From Mallotus nudiflorus (lineage: Eukaryota > Streptophyta > Magnoliopsida > Malpighiales > Euphorbiaceae), in contig CANTUR010000037.1 in NCBI GenBank assembly GCA_947683625.1, positions 1,240,001 to 1,304,000 on the forward strand: a DNA stretch of 64,000 nucleotides. The letters run 5' to 3'. Shown in pieces: positions 37,691 through 50,439 of the stretch (position 1 is its first letter; every line of letters begins with the position of its first letter). Under the pieces are notes generated by a model. That model was not told the DNA's origin, ran no database searches, and worked only from the letters and a program-made list of their open reading frames with translations. The position numbers were made by a program, and so were the translations under genes.

Positions 37691-37984
37691 ATAAGCATTT
37701 TTCTCATTTTTGAAAATGCTTCCTATAGTATTTTTCACTATATATTCAAATAATGCATTATAATTATGACTTGTACATCACACTAAACAACACTCCACAT
37801 AAATTAAACTTACAAAACCTTTTTTAGAGCTCCTCCTTTCCTTCACTTCTTAAAATAAAAAAAGAAACAAACATCAAAACTAAAATAAATTTGCAAAAAA
37901 CATAAAAGACATGATTAAAACCAAACAAAATAAAAATAATCTTGGCTGAGCCCCCAAGAAACACTCTTTTAAGGGTCCGTGAGC

Positions 37985-38900
37985 TGGATCTCCATGTTAA
38001 TCACTTAGTTGACTCCTTCAAGTATGCAACTTGATGGAAATATTCAATTGTGCCTCTATGGTACAACTTCAGTCTTTGACCATTCACTTTAAATCCTTCT
38101 CCTCTTGTGTTGCACAATTCCATAGCTCCATGAGGATATGATTGAGTCACTGTAAATGGTCCTGACCATCAACTCTTCAACTTTCTAAGAAATAATCTAA
38201 GCCTTGAATTGAAAAGCAACATTTAATCACCTTCCTTGAATTTCTTTTCTCTTACTCTTGCATTATGCCACCTCTTTGTTCATTCCTTATAAATCCTTGA
38301 ATTTTCATAGGCAACTTCTTTAATCTCTTCAAGTTCTCTCATCTGTGGAATCTCTTTTAAGCTGTCATTTTGAAATCAAAATTCAAGGCTTTCACCGGCT
38401 AATAGGCTTTGTGCTTAAGTTCAATAGGAAGATGACATGCTTTGCCATAAACCAACCTAAAAGGAGACATCCTAATAGGTGTCTTGTAAGCTATTATATA
38501 TGCCCACAAAGCATCATCAAGCTTCATTGCCCATTCTTTTCTTAACTTGCTCATTGTTCTTTCCAAAATTTTCCTTAACTCCCTATTGCTCACCTCAACT
38601 TGTCCACTTATTTAAGGGTGATAAGGTGTAGCTACTTTGTGCTTCACCTTATATCTAGCCAATAATGTTTCCATGTTTTTATTGCAAAAATGTGTTCCCC
38701 CATCACTTATGATTACTCTATGCATACCAAACTGAGAGAAAAACTTCTTTAAGGACTTGTAAACAACCCTTGCATCATTTGCTGAGCATGCTTGGGTTTT
38801 TACCCATTTAGAAACATAGTCCATACAAACAAGAATGTACTTGTTACCCTATGGTAAATAAAATAGCCCCATAAAGTCAATGTCCTATACATCGAATATT
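37985..38900 (-). pseudogene. Athila-like integrase
   Basis: 38824-38612 gives the core with the second catalytic Asp region (FFSQFGMHRVIISDGGTHFC, then KHKVATPYHP). After a stop at the position of QTSGQ, 38593-38399 gives [12 protein letters not shown] (catalytic Glu area), [15 protein letters not shown] and [13 protein letters not shown]. 38340-37985 gives the C-terminal end (WSGPFTVTQSYPHGAMEL, KVNGQRLKLYHRG). Several stops. The words match the Athila lineage closely. Confidence 0.82.
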
Positions 38901-39449
38901 TTAACCTTTAAAATTTTAGATTGAAGCATTTCATCCTTCTTTGAAATGTTGCCACTCCTTTGACTTGCATCATAGCGAATCACAAAGTCTCTTACATCTT
39001 GAAAGAGTGTAGGCTAATAGAACCTTGCTTTAAGAACCTTAGTAACTATTCTCTATGGTTTAAAATTTCCATCGTTGACAATTCTATAATAATATTGCAA
39101 GACTGATCCAACTTCTTCATTTGCTATATATCTTCTCACCATACCATCACTGCATAATTTCCATAAAAATGTTTCATCCTAAATATAAAATTTGGAATTA
39201 CAAATCAACTTCTTCTTTTATTGAGAAGTGAACTCTTTTGGCATTTCTCCACGTACTAGAAAATTTGCTATATCAGCAAACCAAGGAGCACCTATAATCT
39301 CTATAACCAAAAGCATTTTATCTGGAAATAATTCCTTGACAGGTCTTGACTGTCCTTTTCCTCTTGATCTACATCTAGCGTAAACAAATGATCAATTGCT
39401 ACATTTTTAGATTCCTTTTTATCTCTAATCTCAATGTCAAACTCTTACA

Positions 39450-39700
39450 ACAAAAGCACCCATCAAATAAGCCTTGATTTGGAATCTTTCTTCTTCATTA
39501 AGTACTTTAATACTACAAGATCTGTGTACATAACAACCACCTTAGATCCAAAAAGGTAGGACCTCAACTTGTCAAAAGTAAAAATAACTACCAACATCTC
39601 CTTCTCTGTAGTAACATAATTCAGTTGTGTATTAGTCAATGTCCAGTTTGCATAGTAGATCATATGTAATTTATTCTCCTTTCTTCGGCCAAGCATAACT
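39450..39700 (-). pseudogene. Athila-like RNase H
   Basis: Reads HMIYYANWTLTNTQLNYVTT, then EKEMLVVIFTFDKLRSYL and TDLVVLKYLMKKKDSKSRLI, the classic gypsy RNase H block (intact elements have YYASRTLNDAQ.NY and TDHAALKYL). The H of TDH is replaced by L here. Confidence 0.85.
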
Positions 39701-40049
39701 CCTATTGTGTGATCACTTGCGTCACATCAACTCAAATAATTGACACTAATCTAGTGCTATCACCATAGAAATTGAAATATGGGCTTCTTTTAACCTATCA
39801 AAAGCCAATTTACAATCATCGGTAAAATTAAAAGGTGAATCTTTCTCAAGTAACTTAAAAATGGTTTAGAGATTTTTGAAAATTCTTTAATGAACGCCTA
39901 TAGAAGCTTGCATAACCAAGAAAAATCCTAATTGTCTTCACATTTGTGGGGGTACTGTAGCTTCTTAATTGTCTCCACCTTTGCTTTATCAACTTCATTG
40001 CCTTGGGCTAAAATTTTATGTCATAAAACAATTCCTGTATCTACCATGA

Positions 40050-40640
40050 AATGACACTTCCCAATTCAGCACCAAGTTTGTTTCTTCACAGTGTGCAAGA
40101 ACTTACTCTAAGTTATTTAGACATCCCTCAAATGAGTTTCCATAGACTAAAAAATCATCTATAAAACCATCCATGATTTCCTTTACCAAATCTGGAAATA
40201 TTGCCATCATACATCTCTGGAATGTTGCATGAGCATTACATAAACTAAATGGCATCCTCCTATATGTAAATGTGCTATAAGGGCATGTAAAAATGGTTTT
40301 CTCTTAATCTTCCAAAGCTATTGCAATCTTATTATACCCTGAGTTCCCATCCCAAAAATAATAAAAAGCATGTCATATTATTTGCTATAATATTTTATCA
40401 ATGAAAGGTAATGGGAAGTGGTATTTTCTTGTGGATGCATTCAATTTTCTATAATCTATATACATCTTCCATCCACTCATAACTCTTATAGGAATCAACT
40501 CCCCTTCTTTATTTTTCACAGTGGTTATTCCACCCTTCTTTAGTACACGTTGAATTGGGCTTACCCAAGAATTGTCTGAGATAGAATTGATTTTCCCTGC
40601 ATAAAGAAGATTGACTACTTCTTTCTTCACCACTTCTTAC
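40050..40640 (-). pseudogene. Athila-like reverse transcriptase
   Basis: 40633-40385 reads VKKEVVNLLYAGKI, SWVSPIQRVLKKGG, then MYIDYRKLNASTRKYHFPLP, the N-terminal RT motifs. After breaks, 40260-40100 reads RRMPFSLCNAHATFQRCMMA and then MDGFIDDFLVYG, so the FIDD catalytic pair is intact. Stops elsewhere (for example near 40380) kill the frame. Confidence 0.85.
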
Positions 40641-41129
40641 ATATTTTGGTTGAGCCTTCTTTGCCTTTCAATGGTTAGCTTATGTCCTTCCTCCATCAAG
40701 ATCTTATGTATACAATGAAATGGACTTATGCCCCTAATGTTAGAAATTTGCTATCCAATTGCTTTTATTCTCCTCTTTAGCATGATCACTAGTAAATCCT
40801 CTTAATCTTTGTTAGGTATGAAGGATATAATCATAGGTAGTGTTTGATCTTCTTTTAAAAAAGTGTACCTCAACTATTAGGGTAAAGGTTTCAAGTCTAA
40901 TTTTAGTGGTTTTATGATTAAGGATAGTGTGAGTTTAGTGTTTAATAATTTCATGTGTGGTATGTGGGGTTAATGTTTGAGATGTACTTCATCTTAAGAG
41001 GATTGTATCTGAAAACACTTCTCAATATTCTCAATTTCCACAAACTTTGACAACCTCCTTCGTTGGATTTCACTCACACATTCATTAACAGTATAAACTC
41101 TCATGCAAAAATCTTCATCATATGGGTAT

Positions 41130-41520
41130 TTCATGCTTTAATAGACATTAAACTTACAACATTCATCCCTCACTCTCAATGTGAGAGTTCCATCATAAAC
41201 ATCAATGATTGCTCTTGTAGTGTAAAGAAAAGGCATACTAAGGATTAATGGAACCTCCTTATCCTCTTCAAAGTCAAGGACTATAAAATCAACTGAAAAA
41301 ATAAATTTTTCAGCCCTTACTAGCACATCTTCCACTATGCCTTCTGGCTCCTTCACTTTCCTATCTACAAGCTACAATTAGATATTTGTGGATTTTGCTT
41401 CTCCTAGCCCCAATTTCCTGTAAACAGACAAAAGCATAAAATTAATTAAAGCTTTTGAATCACATAAAGCTCTTTGAAAATTTAAGTTTCCAATAGAAAA
41501 TAGAATAGTGAGAGTCCTTG
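41130..41520 (-). pseudogene. Athila-like aspartic protease
   Basis: Broken frame. FQRALCDSKALINFM holds the active-site region, where intact elements have a D-(S/L)-G-A run; here Gly is replaced by Lys. It is followed by LSVYRKLGLGEAK, KEPEGIVEDVLVRAEKF, then DFIVLDFEEDKEVPLIL and TRAIIDVYDGTLTLRV. This is the diagnostic Athila/Tat protease sequence. Confidence 0.82.
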
Positions 41521-41860
41521 GATTCTTCCTTTTTAAAGGAAGTTTACTTGAGATGATTATACTACACTCCTTCGTGAGTGTGACTGTCTCATACTCCTGT
41601 AACTTTTTTTATTAGAAATTAGCATATTTTGAGATTTGAGAAAGACATTCCACAAGAGGCATATTAATGTGGAGTGCCTTGAACCCTTCCAAAAATTTCA
41701 AAAACTATTAGTCATGCTCTTGTTTCTTTAACCTTTGAGGATATGAGACTGGAAGTTTCTATGGCTTCACAAGTGGTGGTGTTGATTTCTCCTCATTTTT
41801 ATTCTCAACTTCTTTTTTTTCCCACTTGTGGTTGTCTTTCCATGTGCTCTTATAGAGGAT

Positions 41861-42917
41861 ATATAAAGTAAGACTAAGGTTAAGGACACCCATGGTTTTC
41901 TTCCATGGTTTGTTGGAGCATAGCTCCAGTTGTATTGTCCTCTAGCTTTCCCTTTTAATGCAGTATTTGGTTTTAAAAGAAACTTGCTTAAACATGGATA
42001 TAGTATATTTTATGAAATACAAATGGTTAAAAATGAGTATGAATTTTGGGTAAATTAGATTGATGATTATGTTTACGTTTTTATATAATAGTGAAATTAA
42101 GTACCACTTTTTACGATTTTTTTTTTACCAATATTTAGATCTATTGTTTCATAACAGATGTGAATTGATTTTTCTTTTCTTATTATTTTTTTTAATGAGA
42201 AGCGTAGATATCATTCTCTGAAGTTTCTATTAAAAATGTATTATGTTAGCTCAGTTTTTTAAAATTTCAAATGAATTACAACAAAATAGTTCACTCTCAC
42301 CATAAATTTTCTACACTAGACACACTTTCCAACATAGATCAACCATGACCCAACTAGCATAGCTAATTGTTGATTGATTCACTACTCCAAAAGAAATTTT
42401 ATAGCATCCAATGAATAATGCTTTGGCATCTCCCTACTGCTGCCAGTGTAACACTAGAAAGATGCATATCTCAAACATGAAGCAAAATTCCAGATTCAGA
42501 TTCTGAAATGTAAACCAAGGCATGTAGAAATGCAAAAAGATGTAGAGCAATATCAAAAAAATTCTTGCATTTTGTAGACTTGTGATCTGTGCAAAATTGT
42601 TCTTTGTAGTTTCATTTTGGTTCTGTTCTTGGAACCCTCTTCTCAGTCCTGACAGTCAATGGCTAGAGACGGTTAATAAACAAATCATCCAAATTGTCTA
42701 CCAGAACTTGATTAATTCTACCTGGATATTTACCTTCAGCTAGAAACTGAAATGAAAATTTGATATCCAAAACATAAAGCCAACAAAAAATTACCCGGAC
42801 AAAATTTACATTCACCTTTAAGATCAAATAAACGATAGCAGCATGGCTGAGGTTACTTTACAACCGTAAAAACAAATCTAGACTGTCGTTTCTTGTGGTG
42901 CGCTTAACAATTTTTTC
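41861..42917. other. 3' flank of RAD17
   Basis: No gene seen. About 41990-42080 is an inverted copy of 25360-25450. The last roughly 300 bases (42600-42917) are less AT-rich and are probably the RAD17 3' UTR. A short open stretch near 42660-42760 on the minus strand (LAEGKYPGRINQ) follows an acceptor-like tttcag, but joining it to the last exon brings a stop at once. Confidence 0.5.
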
Positions 42918-45900
42918 TTACCATTCTTCTATGTCATCATCAGAAATTGGGTCATCATCATCATCCATACTTGCCCTCCTTGAACTGTCATCATATGCAT
43001 CAGTAAGGTGCACATGCACCTGATGAACTTCAACACCTGAGGCTCCATTTCCTAGCCATTTTAACACAGGCATGTGCTCAGTGGCTACATCTGACACATT
43101 ACAAAAGCTGGGTCGACCGCTACCTATAAATCTTCGGCTTACCGTCTCTTTCTGCATAACACATAGAAAGAAACTTATAAAAGGAAAGCTGCATGCGAAC
43201 ATCCACATCCATGCCTAATGCAGTCCACAAGGTGATCAAAGCAACAATGTGCTTAAACATGTTAGCCTAATGATTAGAGGGCACAGCTCAGAAACACAAG
43301 TGCTAAATTAATCATTAACTCAAGCAGCATGGTATTGCAGCTGATTTTGATTAACCTTCTAGCAACTTTGCAGAGAGAATTTTAGGCAAAAGAACCTTTG
43401 TATTGACAATGAAGCACACTGCAGTTAGTAACTGAAGTGCAATGTCCAAAATGCTAATGGAAAAAGGTAACAGCCAGTAACTGTAATACACAGGTTTTGG
43501 AGTGAGCTTGTGTGAAAATTTCTTTCTTTTTAAGGCTACAGATTATCTTCAGAAGTACAAATGCTCCATTTGAAGGCAAGGTTGTACTTGTATGTGTTGG
43601 CTTTTTAATTCAAATTGACAACAAGCCTCCAAATAAACAACATGAATTAGTGAACAAGAAATGCAGAAACATATTCGAAAAGGGAAAGGTCAATTTAGTA
43701 TACCTGATTGTGCAACGTTGATTGCTCAACCTGCCATAGCTTTGGTCTGCGGATAGCATGCCACCTGCAGTTTCAAAACAGTTGGTTACAAAGCTCAGAC
43801 TCATCACTCATACAATCAAACTGCTTTAAGCATAAAATAAGAACCTGGAAGGTGAAGGATGAGAATTTCCAAATAATACCCCACGAACTGCAACTGATGC
43901 AGCAGCTGATTGAAGAACATTCTCTGCCTCATTATATCTAGCCAATATTCCTCGAAAAGAAGCAAGAAGCACATCTGCATCACTTAAATATGAAGCCACA
44001 TCTCCAGCAGCATCCATTGCTTCATCACTTAGAAAATCTAACACTACAGAAAAACATTATGTTGGATCAATGATAGTGTGATATGGACGCATATTGAGAT
44101 GCAAGGTGAGTTGCATCATGTATGAACATCCCGTATATAAGATGGTTACCATTTTCATGTAGAAAATCAGCAATTGGTCTTGCTTGCCCATGCGCTTGGC
44201 AAAGAACCTTCTCTGGAGCATCCATTTTTAGTGGTAACCTAGAGAACTTGTCCGCCACAAGGAACGCATCTTGGTCTATGACAAATAAAGAACGAAAATA
44301 ATAAGAGACTGACATCAGAAGGAATAGCGCATGGACCCACTTTAGACATAAATCACAACATGCTCAGGCACTTCTACAAAACATTAAAAATATATATGAT
44401 TATTACAAGGACATACCCAATATAACAGGACCTTCAGGTTCTCTTTTATTGTGCAAAAACTTGCCAAGGGCATGAAATAGAGAAAGCATCTCATCTCTAC
44501 CAAACAGCAGCGAAAAACCACTGGTCAAGGCATTAATATCATTTGCTGTTCCATCTGAATAACTTTGAGTAGAATTGCGCAATGATGATGAAATATCTGG
44601 CTTCACACAGAAAAGCTGTAGAGATGTAATTGCATGTCTGATATCACCTCCACTAGCTTTTGCTATCAGATCAATCTGTTCAGCAGTTACATTGCATTGC
44701 TCATGTTTGCATATTCTGGTAAGTACCTTCTTAATGGAATTATATGTGATAGGGTTAAAAGCAACCTGAAAATTTTCAATAGTTGGATATGAGCATATAT
44801 GAACAATAGACTATCTAATTCATATTAAATTTGTTTAAGAAAGTAACCTTACAAGCTCCAGCACTCTCAAGGGATGATTGAATTTCTTCCGAGTATCGTG
44901 CAGTGTGGTCTGCTGAATCTTCTTTACCATAGTCAGTTAACAGTAGAGCTGTTGGTACCTGACTCGATCTTGCAAGTAGAAGCAAGCAGTTTTTAAGTCT
45001 TTCAAAAGCAACTCTTCCATTTGCCACAGGTAGATCGTCAATCATGAGTATGATGGGTGATTTTGATTCAGCATGAAATGATGAAGGAATTAATCCATAC
45101 TTCCTTACTTTATCAATGAAGTTCACAAATTCATCCAACTTGGATGTGTAGCTTATACCTAATATGGATAAAAAAAATTGCCGATCACAGCACAGTCACC
45201 ATCAGATGCCATTGATTATAGAATATGATATGACAAAGCACAAGCAAAAGTTTGATTTTAAGTTTTGATAAAATGAATTTTTTGATTTAATTCAATTCTG
45301 AGAAGGATTAACGAAACTGCCAACAACTTTACAAGCTCACTGATGTGGCTTTGAGCTATAAAGAGGAAAGTAGTTTGAATAGCAGTATGAAACTTTAGGC
45401 ATGTATCCCATGAAAGAGCATTTCATTGGTAATTGAAAAGTTAAATTGAGTTGACATTGACAGAGCACAAATAAGTAAAAACCAAACAATAATCTATCGT
45501 GAGGCTTATATCTCCGGAAAAAAATTTACCTGTATTGGCATTATGCATGTGTTCTTGCCAAATTGTGGGAGTAGGCGTATTCCATTCACATAATGTCACT
45601 CCAAAATGAGAAGCAATAATGTTGATAGTTGCCTATAGACAGAAAGTAAACTTGTTTCTTGTTAGAGAGAGATTACTCAAGTTATGACAAGTCATGGGCT
45701 TAATTCTAAAATATCACAGCATCTCTAAACATAATAGTTGCTTATCAACTGAAACAGCACTAGTGGAATTCATATGAGAAGCAAATTGCAGAAACTTCAT
45801 ATACATGTAAAAATACATAAACTCATGCATGCACCAATCATTGGGAACAGAAAATTAGGCAGACCATAAATCAAATATAAGCAGCTCCTGATCATGTTAT

Positions 45901-46994
45901 AATAATATTCCATCTAAAAATGCTCATGCGACAACAAAAAATCATTCAACAACACAGAAGCAAAGCATAAATCTGTTGCCATAATTTAGGTAGCTTAAGA
46001 ACTTTAATGCTAGAAAAGAATAGCAATGCTTACAGATTTTCCAACACCAGCTTGTCCAGTGATGACAAGAACATAGTTGTTAATTTGTTGCTGAGCAAAG
46101 GACATAAAAAGAAGAATTAGTCCTGGGCATGTCAATAATTTGACTATTATCATAATAGCTCTAATAACTATGGAGTTACCCTTGAAGCCTTCAATCTTTC
46201 CTCAAACCACACCTTCACTTCCTCAACCTGGAAAAACAAAACCAGAAAAATATTTAACCTCAAAAACAATATACAGATAACATGAAACATCCATCAACTG
46301 ACAACTGAACCAACCTTCTTCTTATGAACAGCAAGTTCTTCAAACGACTGAGGCTTGTATTTATCAACCCATAACTCCTTTAAATTACTATTTCCATGAC
46401 CTGATCAATGTGTCTCTTTGCAATTAGCTATAAGGGGCCACAATTAAACATTGGACAAGGAAAAAAAAGTCCTAAGACGAGCAAAATTCAAGTCCAAAGC
46501 AGTAAATTACAAAATTCCCACATTTTGTAGTGTACATTGTAAAGAAGAATGGCATCAACAATGAGTATGCATTTCCCAATTCCACGTTTTAGCATCAAAA
46601 TCATAAACCAAAACTCAACAACCATAGCATACCAGCAGATACCTTTGACCCATAAAACAATTCATCAAAATCTTCACAAGGGAATCTGATCTGCAAATTT
46701 AAAAAAAAAAAAAAATAGAACTTTAGCAGGAAACAGCTACTATATCAAACAAAAATTAACATAAAAATTATCAATGAACAATACCTCATCTAAATTTTTA
46801 GATTGTTTACCAAAACGAGACCTAGAACCCGAAAGGCGAGGCTTTTTGGACTCTCTAGGATCTGTACGAGTAACAAAAGGCTTCGATTTTAGCTTACAAT
46901 AGCTCGTCCTCCGATTCAAACTCAGTAAACTCTCATTATCCTCCTCGTCATCATCATCAGATGATAAGACCACAACATTACTTCTTTTCCCCAT
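42918..46994 (-). CDS. RAD17: cell cycle checkpoint protein RAD17 (12 exons, 613 residues predicted)
   Basis: RAD17 is the large subunit of the alternative clamp loader (with RFC2-5) that loads the 9-1-1 clamp at damaged or stalled DNA in the nucleus. Exons on minus: 46994-46785, 46690-46633, 46400-46315, 46227-46180, 46090-46034, 45632-45530, 45158-44848, 44765-44417, 44275-44150, 44043-43845, 43764-43704, 43151-42918. All introns are GT-AG, all phases fit, and the total is 1842 bases with stop. Start chosen: [19 protein letters not shown]; an in-frame Met lies 15 codons upstream. Residues 1-70 are acidic/basic. The RFC-like entry [19 protein letters not shown] is at about 101. Walker A GQAGVGKS is at 146-153 and Walker B ILMIDD at 224-229; an AAA+ helical region ([13 protein letters not shown]) follows. 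The C-terminal tail is acidic ([14 protein letters not shown]). Length is close to the roughly 600 residues of plant RAD17. It is the only intact host gene here. Confidence 0.93.
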
Positions 46995-47427
46995 TATAAA
47001 AAAACCCAAAACCTTAGGGTTTGTCACTGACAACATCACCTAGCTTCAACATACGTATATGCAGTAGCACATCCTGTAGATTCAAATGGCTAGAAGCTAG
47101 AGAAGCTTAAAAATAATGGAGAAACAGATAGAGAAATGAAGTTGCAGAGATTTTGCAGCGAAATGATTATTTGTTTTCGCGGGTTTTTATTATTTTTTTC
47201 AGAAGGATTGCAAGGGAAGCTAAGGTTCAAAATGGGCTGGACCTTTCTAATAATATTGCGGATAATAGAATTGGAATAAGAACTGACCCAATTTTTCAAC
47301 AGGTCAAATTATAAATGAGGAATGGAAAAGTTACAACGATTTTCTCATAACCAAAAGAGGATAAAGAGCTGTTAATTAATCACATTTCTAGATAGCTCCT
47401 CTGTATTTTTCGTCTTCAACTCCAAGT
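46995..47427. other. RAD17 5' region between RAD17 and the LINE
   Basis: About 430 bases hold the RAD17 5' UTR and promoter and, at the right end, the short 5' leader of the LINE. No other gene. The two features are head to head, so their start regions face each other. Confidence 0.55.
47175..47182 (+). promoter_or_regulatory. candidate E2F site upstream of RAD17
   Basis: TTTCGCGG matches the broad E2F consensus WTTSSCSS, 181-188 bp before the RAD17 ATG, in a GC word (ttttcgcggg) that stands out from AT-rich flanks. S-phase and checkpoint genes in plants are often E2F targets. A single 8-base match is weak by itself. Confidence 0.4.
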
Positions 47428-48130
47428 ATGTCGATCCTCGCCTGGAATTGCCGAGGATTAGGACAACCACTCGTTAGGAGAATACCACGTCAATTGATCT
47501 ACGCTTATAAACCAAATCTGATTTTTCTAAATGAAACGAAGCAAAAGCAAAATGAGATGGAAAAGCTGCGATCCAAATTCCGCTACAGCAATGGGATCTA
47601 TGTTGAACCTGTTGGAAGATCCGACGGCCTTGCTTTATGGTGGGATGATGAATGGGGAGTCCAAATGAAATGTATGTCTCGGCACTATATTGATACTTTA
47701 ATAACTACTGATGAAATATGACATTTTACGGGTGTTTATGGTAATCCGCGAAGAGTGTTCAGACAGGAGGTGTGGAATGAAATTCGAGCTCTAAACCTCC
47801 AATTGTATATTCCTTGGGTCCTTATTGGGGACTTCAACGCCTATTTGTATATTCATGAGAAAAAAGACGGGGTTCCTTTCTATCTCAATCCCAATTACTA
47901 CCATTTAGAGATTTAATTGAAGATTATGATCTCCTTGATCTGGGTTTCAAAGGGAGTCTTTTTACCTGGCATAATAAGCAAGTTGGGGAGAATAACATCC
48001 AAGCTCGTTTAAATAAGGCGATATTCAACTCTGAATGGAGGCTCAAATTTGAGTTTGCACAAGTCTTACACGAGTCCTTTACAGGATCAAATCACCGTCC
48101 GCTTATTCTTACTCTCGATTCCAAAATATA
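47428..48130 (+). pseudogene. LINE endonuclease domain
   Basis: Starts MSILAWNCRGLGQPL (the conserved WNCRGLG). LIFLNETKQ holds the catalytic Glu. GRSDGLALWW follows, then after a stop HFTGVYGNPRR, WVLIGDFNAYL (the GDFN motif) and LDLGFKGSLFTWHN. The terminal motif reads GSNHRPLIL where active enzymes have S-D-H: the catalytic Asp is Asn here, which alone should abolish nicking. Confidence 0.85.
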
Positions 48131-48649
48131 ATTGAGAGAAAAGTTTAAAATATGAGGCTAAATGGGATGTTGATAAAGGTTGGAGAGAATTTATTGAGTA
48201 ATGCTGGGTTAGACCTATAGTCTCCTCCTCGGGACAAACAATCATTAAGAAAAAATTGCTTATGCTCAAACTAGAAGAAACAGGCTCAAACAAAAGGAGA
48301 TAACTGTCACCAAAAGCTCTCTATTTTAAAAGCTCAATTGGATGATATAATGTCTGGGGATTTCGGTAATATTTAAAAAGAGGAAGCGGTTATCCTCAAA
48401 TCAGAGATAAACAAGCTTCATACTCAGGAGGAAATTAACTAGATTTAACGTTCCCATGTCCAATGGTTGCAAGAGACGATAGGAACACCAAAGTTTTTCA
48501 CTCTTCTGCTATGCAAAGGTGCCACCATAAGCAAATAACTAGAATCCAAGACCAATAGGGCAAATGGATCTTCGAAGAAGCTCAAATTAAGCAAGAAGCC
48601 ATAGCTTATTTCAGTAACATCTATGGATGTGCTACTCCTTCCCTTTCAA

Positions 48650-49620
48650 GACAAACTTTGGGAACTATTCCTCCCCTGGTAATAGAGCAAATGAATTTAG
48701 AGCTAACCAAAGAGGTCAGCATAGGAGAAATAGTCAATGCGGTCTTTTGTATGGGTAAATATAAGGCCCCTGGCCCTGATGGGTTTCCAGGTGCATTCTT
48801 TCATAACCATTGGGGTCTAGTTCAAGACGTTGTGTGGAAATGGTCCAAAGTTTCGTTGTTACCTCTTGGCTGCCGGATAAGCTCAACTTCACTTCCTTCA
48901 TTTTAGTCCCAAAGAACAAGGATCCTAGAGCATTCAGTGACTACAGGCCTATCAGCTGTTACAATTTCCTCGACAAGTAATTTCTAAAATCCTGGCTAAT
49001 CGTTTACGCGTTTGACAACCTAACTTCATCGCTCATAACCAAAATGCTTTTTCAGAAGGCAAAAGTATTCAGGATAATATTATCCTGAACCATGAGGTTA
49101 TGCATGCTCTCAAGAACAAGATCAAAGGGAAAAAAAATCTATTTTGCCCTCAAGCTAGACTTTGCAAAAGCTTTTGACAGTGTTAATTGGCATTTTCTTA
49201 AATTAGTTCTGGAATGGATGTGTTTTGATGGGAAGTGGATTGGTTGGATATGGCAATGCATCACAACAGTCAAATATTCAGTCTCTATCAATGGCAGTCA
49301 AATAAATTTCTTGTTCCTTACAGAGGTTTACGCCAAAGAGACCCACTGTCCCTTATTTGTTCATCATAGTAGCAAATGTTCTTTCCCACTTTCTCATCAA
49401 TAGTCACTCTCTAGGTAAACTCAAGGATATCAAGCTCTCTAGACATAATCCTATTCTAACCCACTCTTTCTTTGCAGATGATTCTATTGTCTTCAAAGAG
49501 CCCAATATTGCTGAGTTAGCAACAATAAAAGATATTCTTCATTGTTCCTTGATGAATCTGGTTTGCATTGAATCTGAAGAAATCCGAGCTATTTTTTAAC
49601 AGCAATGTTAATAGTGACGT
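48650..49620 (+). pseudogene. LINE reverse transcriptase domain
   Basis: In order, across frame shifts: YKAPGPDGFPGAFFHNHW, FSDYRPISCYN, QNAFSEGKSIQDNIILNHE, LKLDFAKAFDSVNWHFLKLV, SINGSQINF, then HSFFADDSIVFKEPN. The catalytic FADD is intact. Shifts occur near 48890, 49130 and 49340. Confidence 0.88.
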
Positions 49621-50439
49621 CAAAAGTGATATTTTTATATGTTTTTCAAATATCAGAATCACAATATGCTTCGAAGTACCTAGGCATCCCTTTGGAGTGG
49701 TCTAAATCTTGAAGAATGTTATGTAACTATCTTATTGAGAAGGCTAGATCAAAAAAATCCTCTCTTGGAAATGTAGGTTCCTCACTCAAGCCGAAAGAGA
49801 AGTTCTAATCAAATTAATGATTCAATCTCTCCCCGGATACATCATGTTTGTCTTCTGTTTACGTATATGTGTAGTGAATGAAGTGGAAAGGCTTGTTCAA
49901 AATTTCTGGTGGTCCCAAAACACATCTGATCGGAAAATCCATTGGGTGAATTGCATGGATCTTGCTGTTCCCAAAGGCAAATGAGGCATCGTGAGCTCTA
50001 ATTATTCAACAAAGCAATGCTTAGCAAGATTGGGTGGAAACTTATTAAACACCCAGATTCTTTAAGTGCCAAGGTCTTAAAAGGAATCTATTTCCCTCGC
50101 TCTGATTTTCTATCAGCTAAGCAAGGCTTAAGGCCTTCATGGTTATAGTGTAGTCTGATTCATGGTAAGGAAGTTATCTTAAAAGGAGTTAGGTGGAATG
50201 TTCTCTCTAGACTAGTTATTAACCCTTGGGTGGACTCATAGATTTCTTTGCTACCAGATTTCAAATTTCAATCCAAGAAGCCGAGAGACTCCAACATTCA
50301 CTAGGTAAGAGATCTTGTTGATTAGCAGAATTGTCATTGGAAAGTTGATTTACTTCAGACATTATTTAATAAAGAAGAGTGCAAGGCTATCCTATGTATT
50401 CCCATCCAATCCTTTAATCCTAAAGGACGCGATCTCCTG

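Larger units (their letters stand above)
28455..41860 (-). mobile_element. Athila-like Ty3/gypsy element, 5'-truncated, interrupted by a solo LTR
   Basis: Read on the minus strand: protease (41420-41138), RT (40640-40060), RNase H (39700-39450), integrase (38900-38000), a short repeat module (37690-37507), a 3.2 kb solo LTR insertion, ATHILA ORF1-like frame 1 (33989-33289), frame 2 (31946-30874), and a non-coding tail to 28455 that carries the phrases typical of Athila/Tat tails (cacacttaaatgtttgtttg near 29750 and tatcgatcccacaaagattg near 28530). Gag and the 5' LTR are not found past 41860, where the 3' flank of RAD17 begins. Many stops: a dead copy. Confidence 0.72.

Noticed and set aside
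42640..42780. Possible extra 3' exon of RAD17 (LAEGKYPGRINQ) after an acceptor-like tttcag, with a donor-like GGTAAG at the stop codon.
   Set aside because: Joining it in any phase I tried reaches a stop at once; the acidic tail ending EEW is a sensible C-terminus. A 3' UTR intron remains possible.
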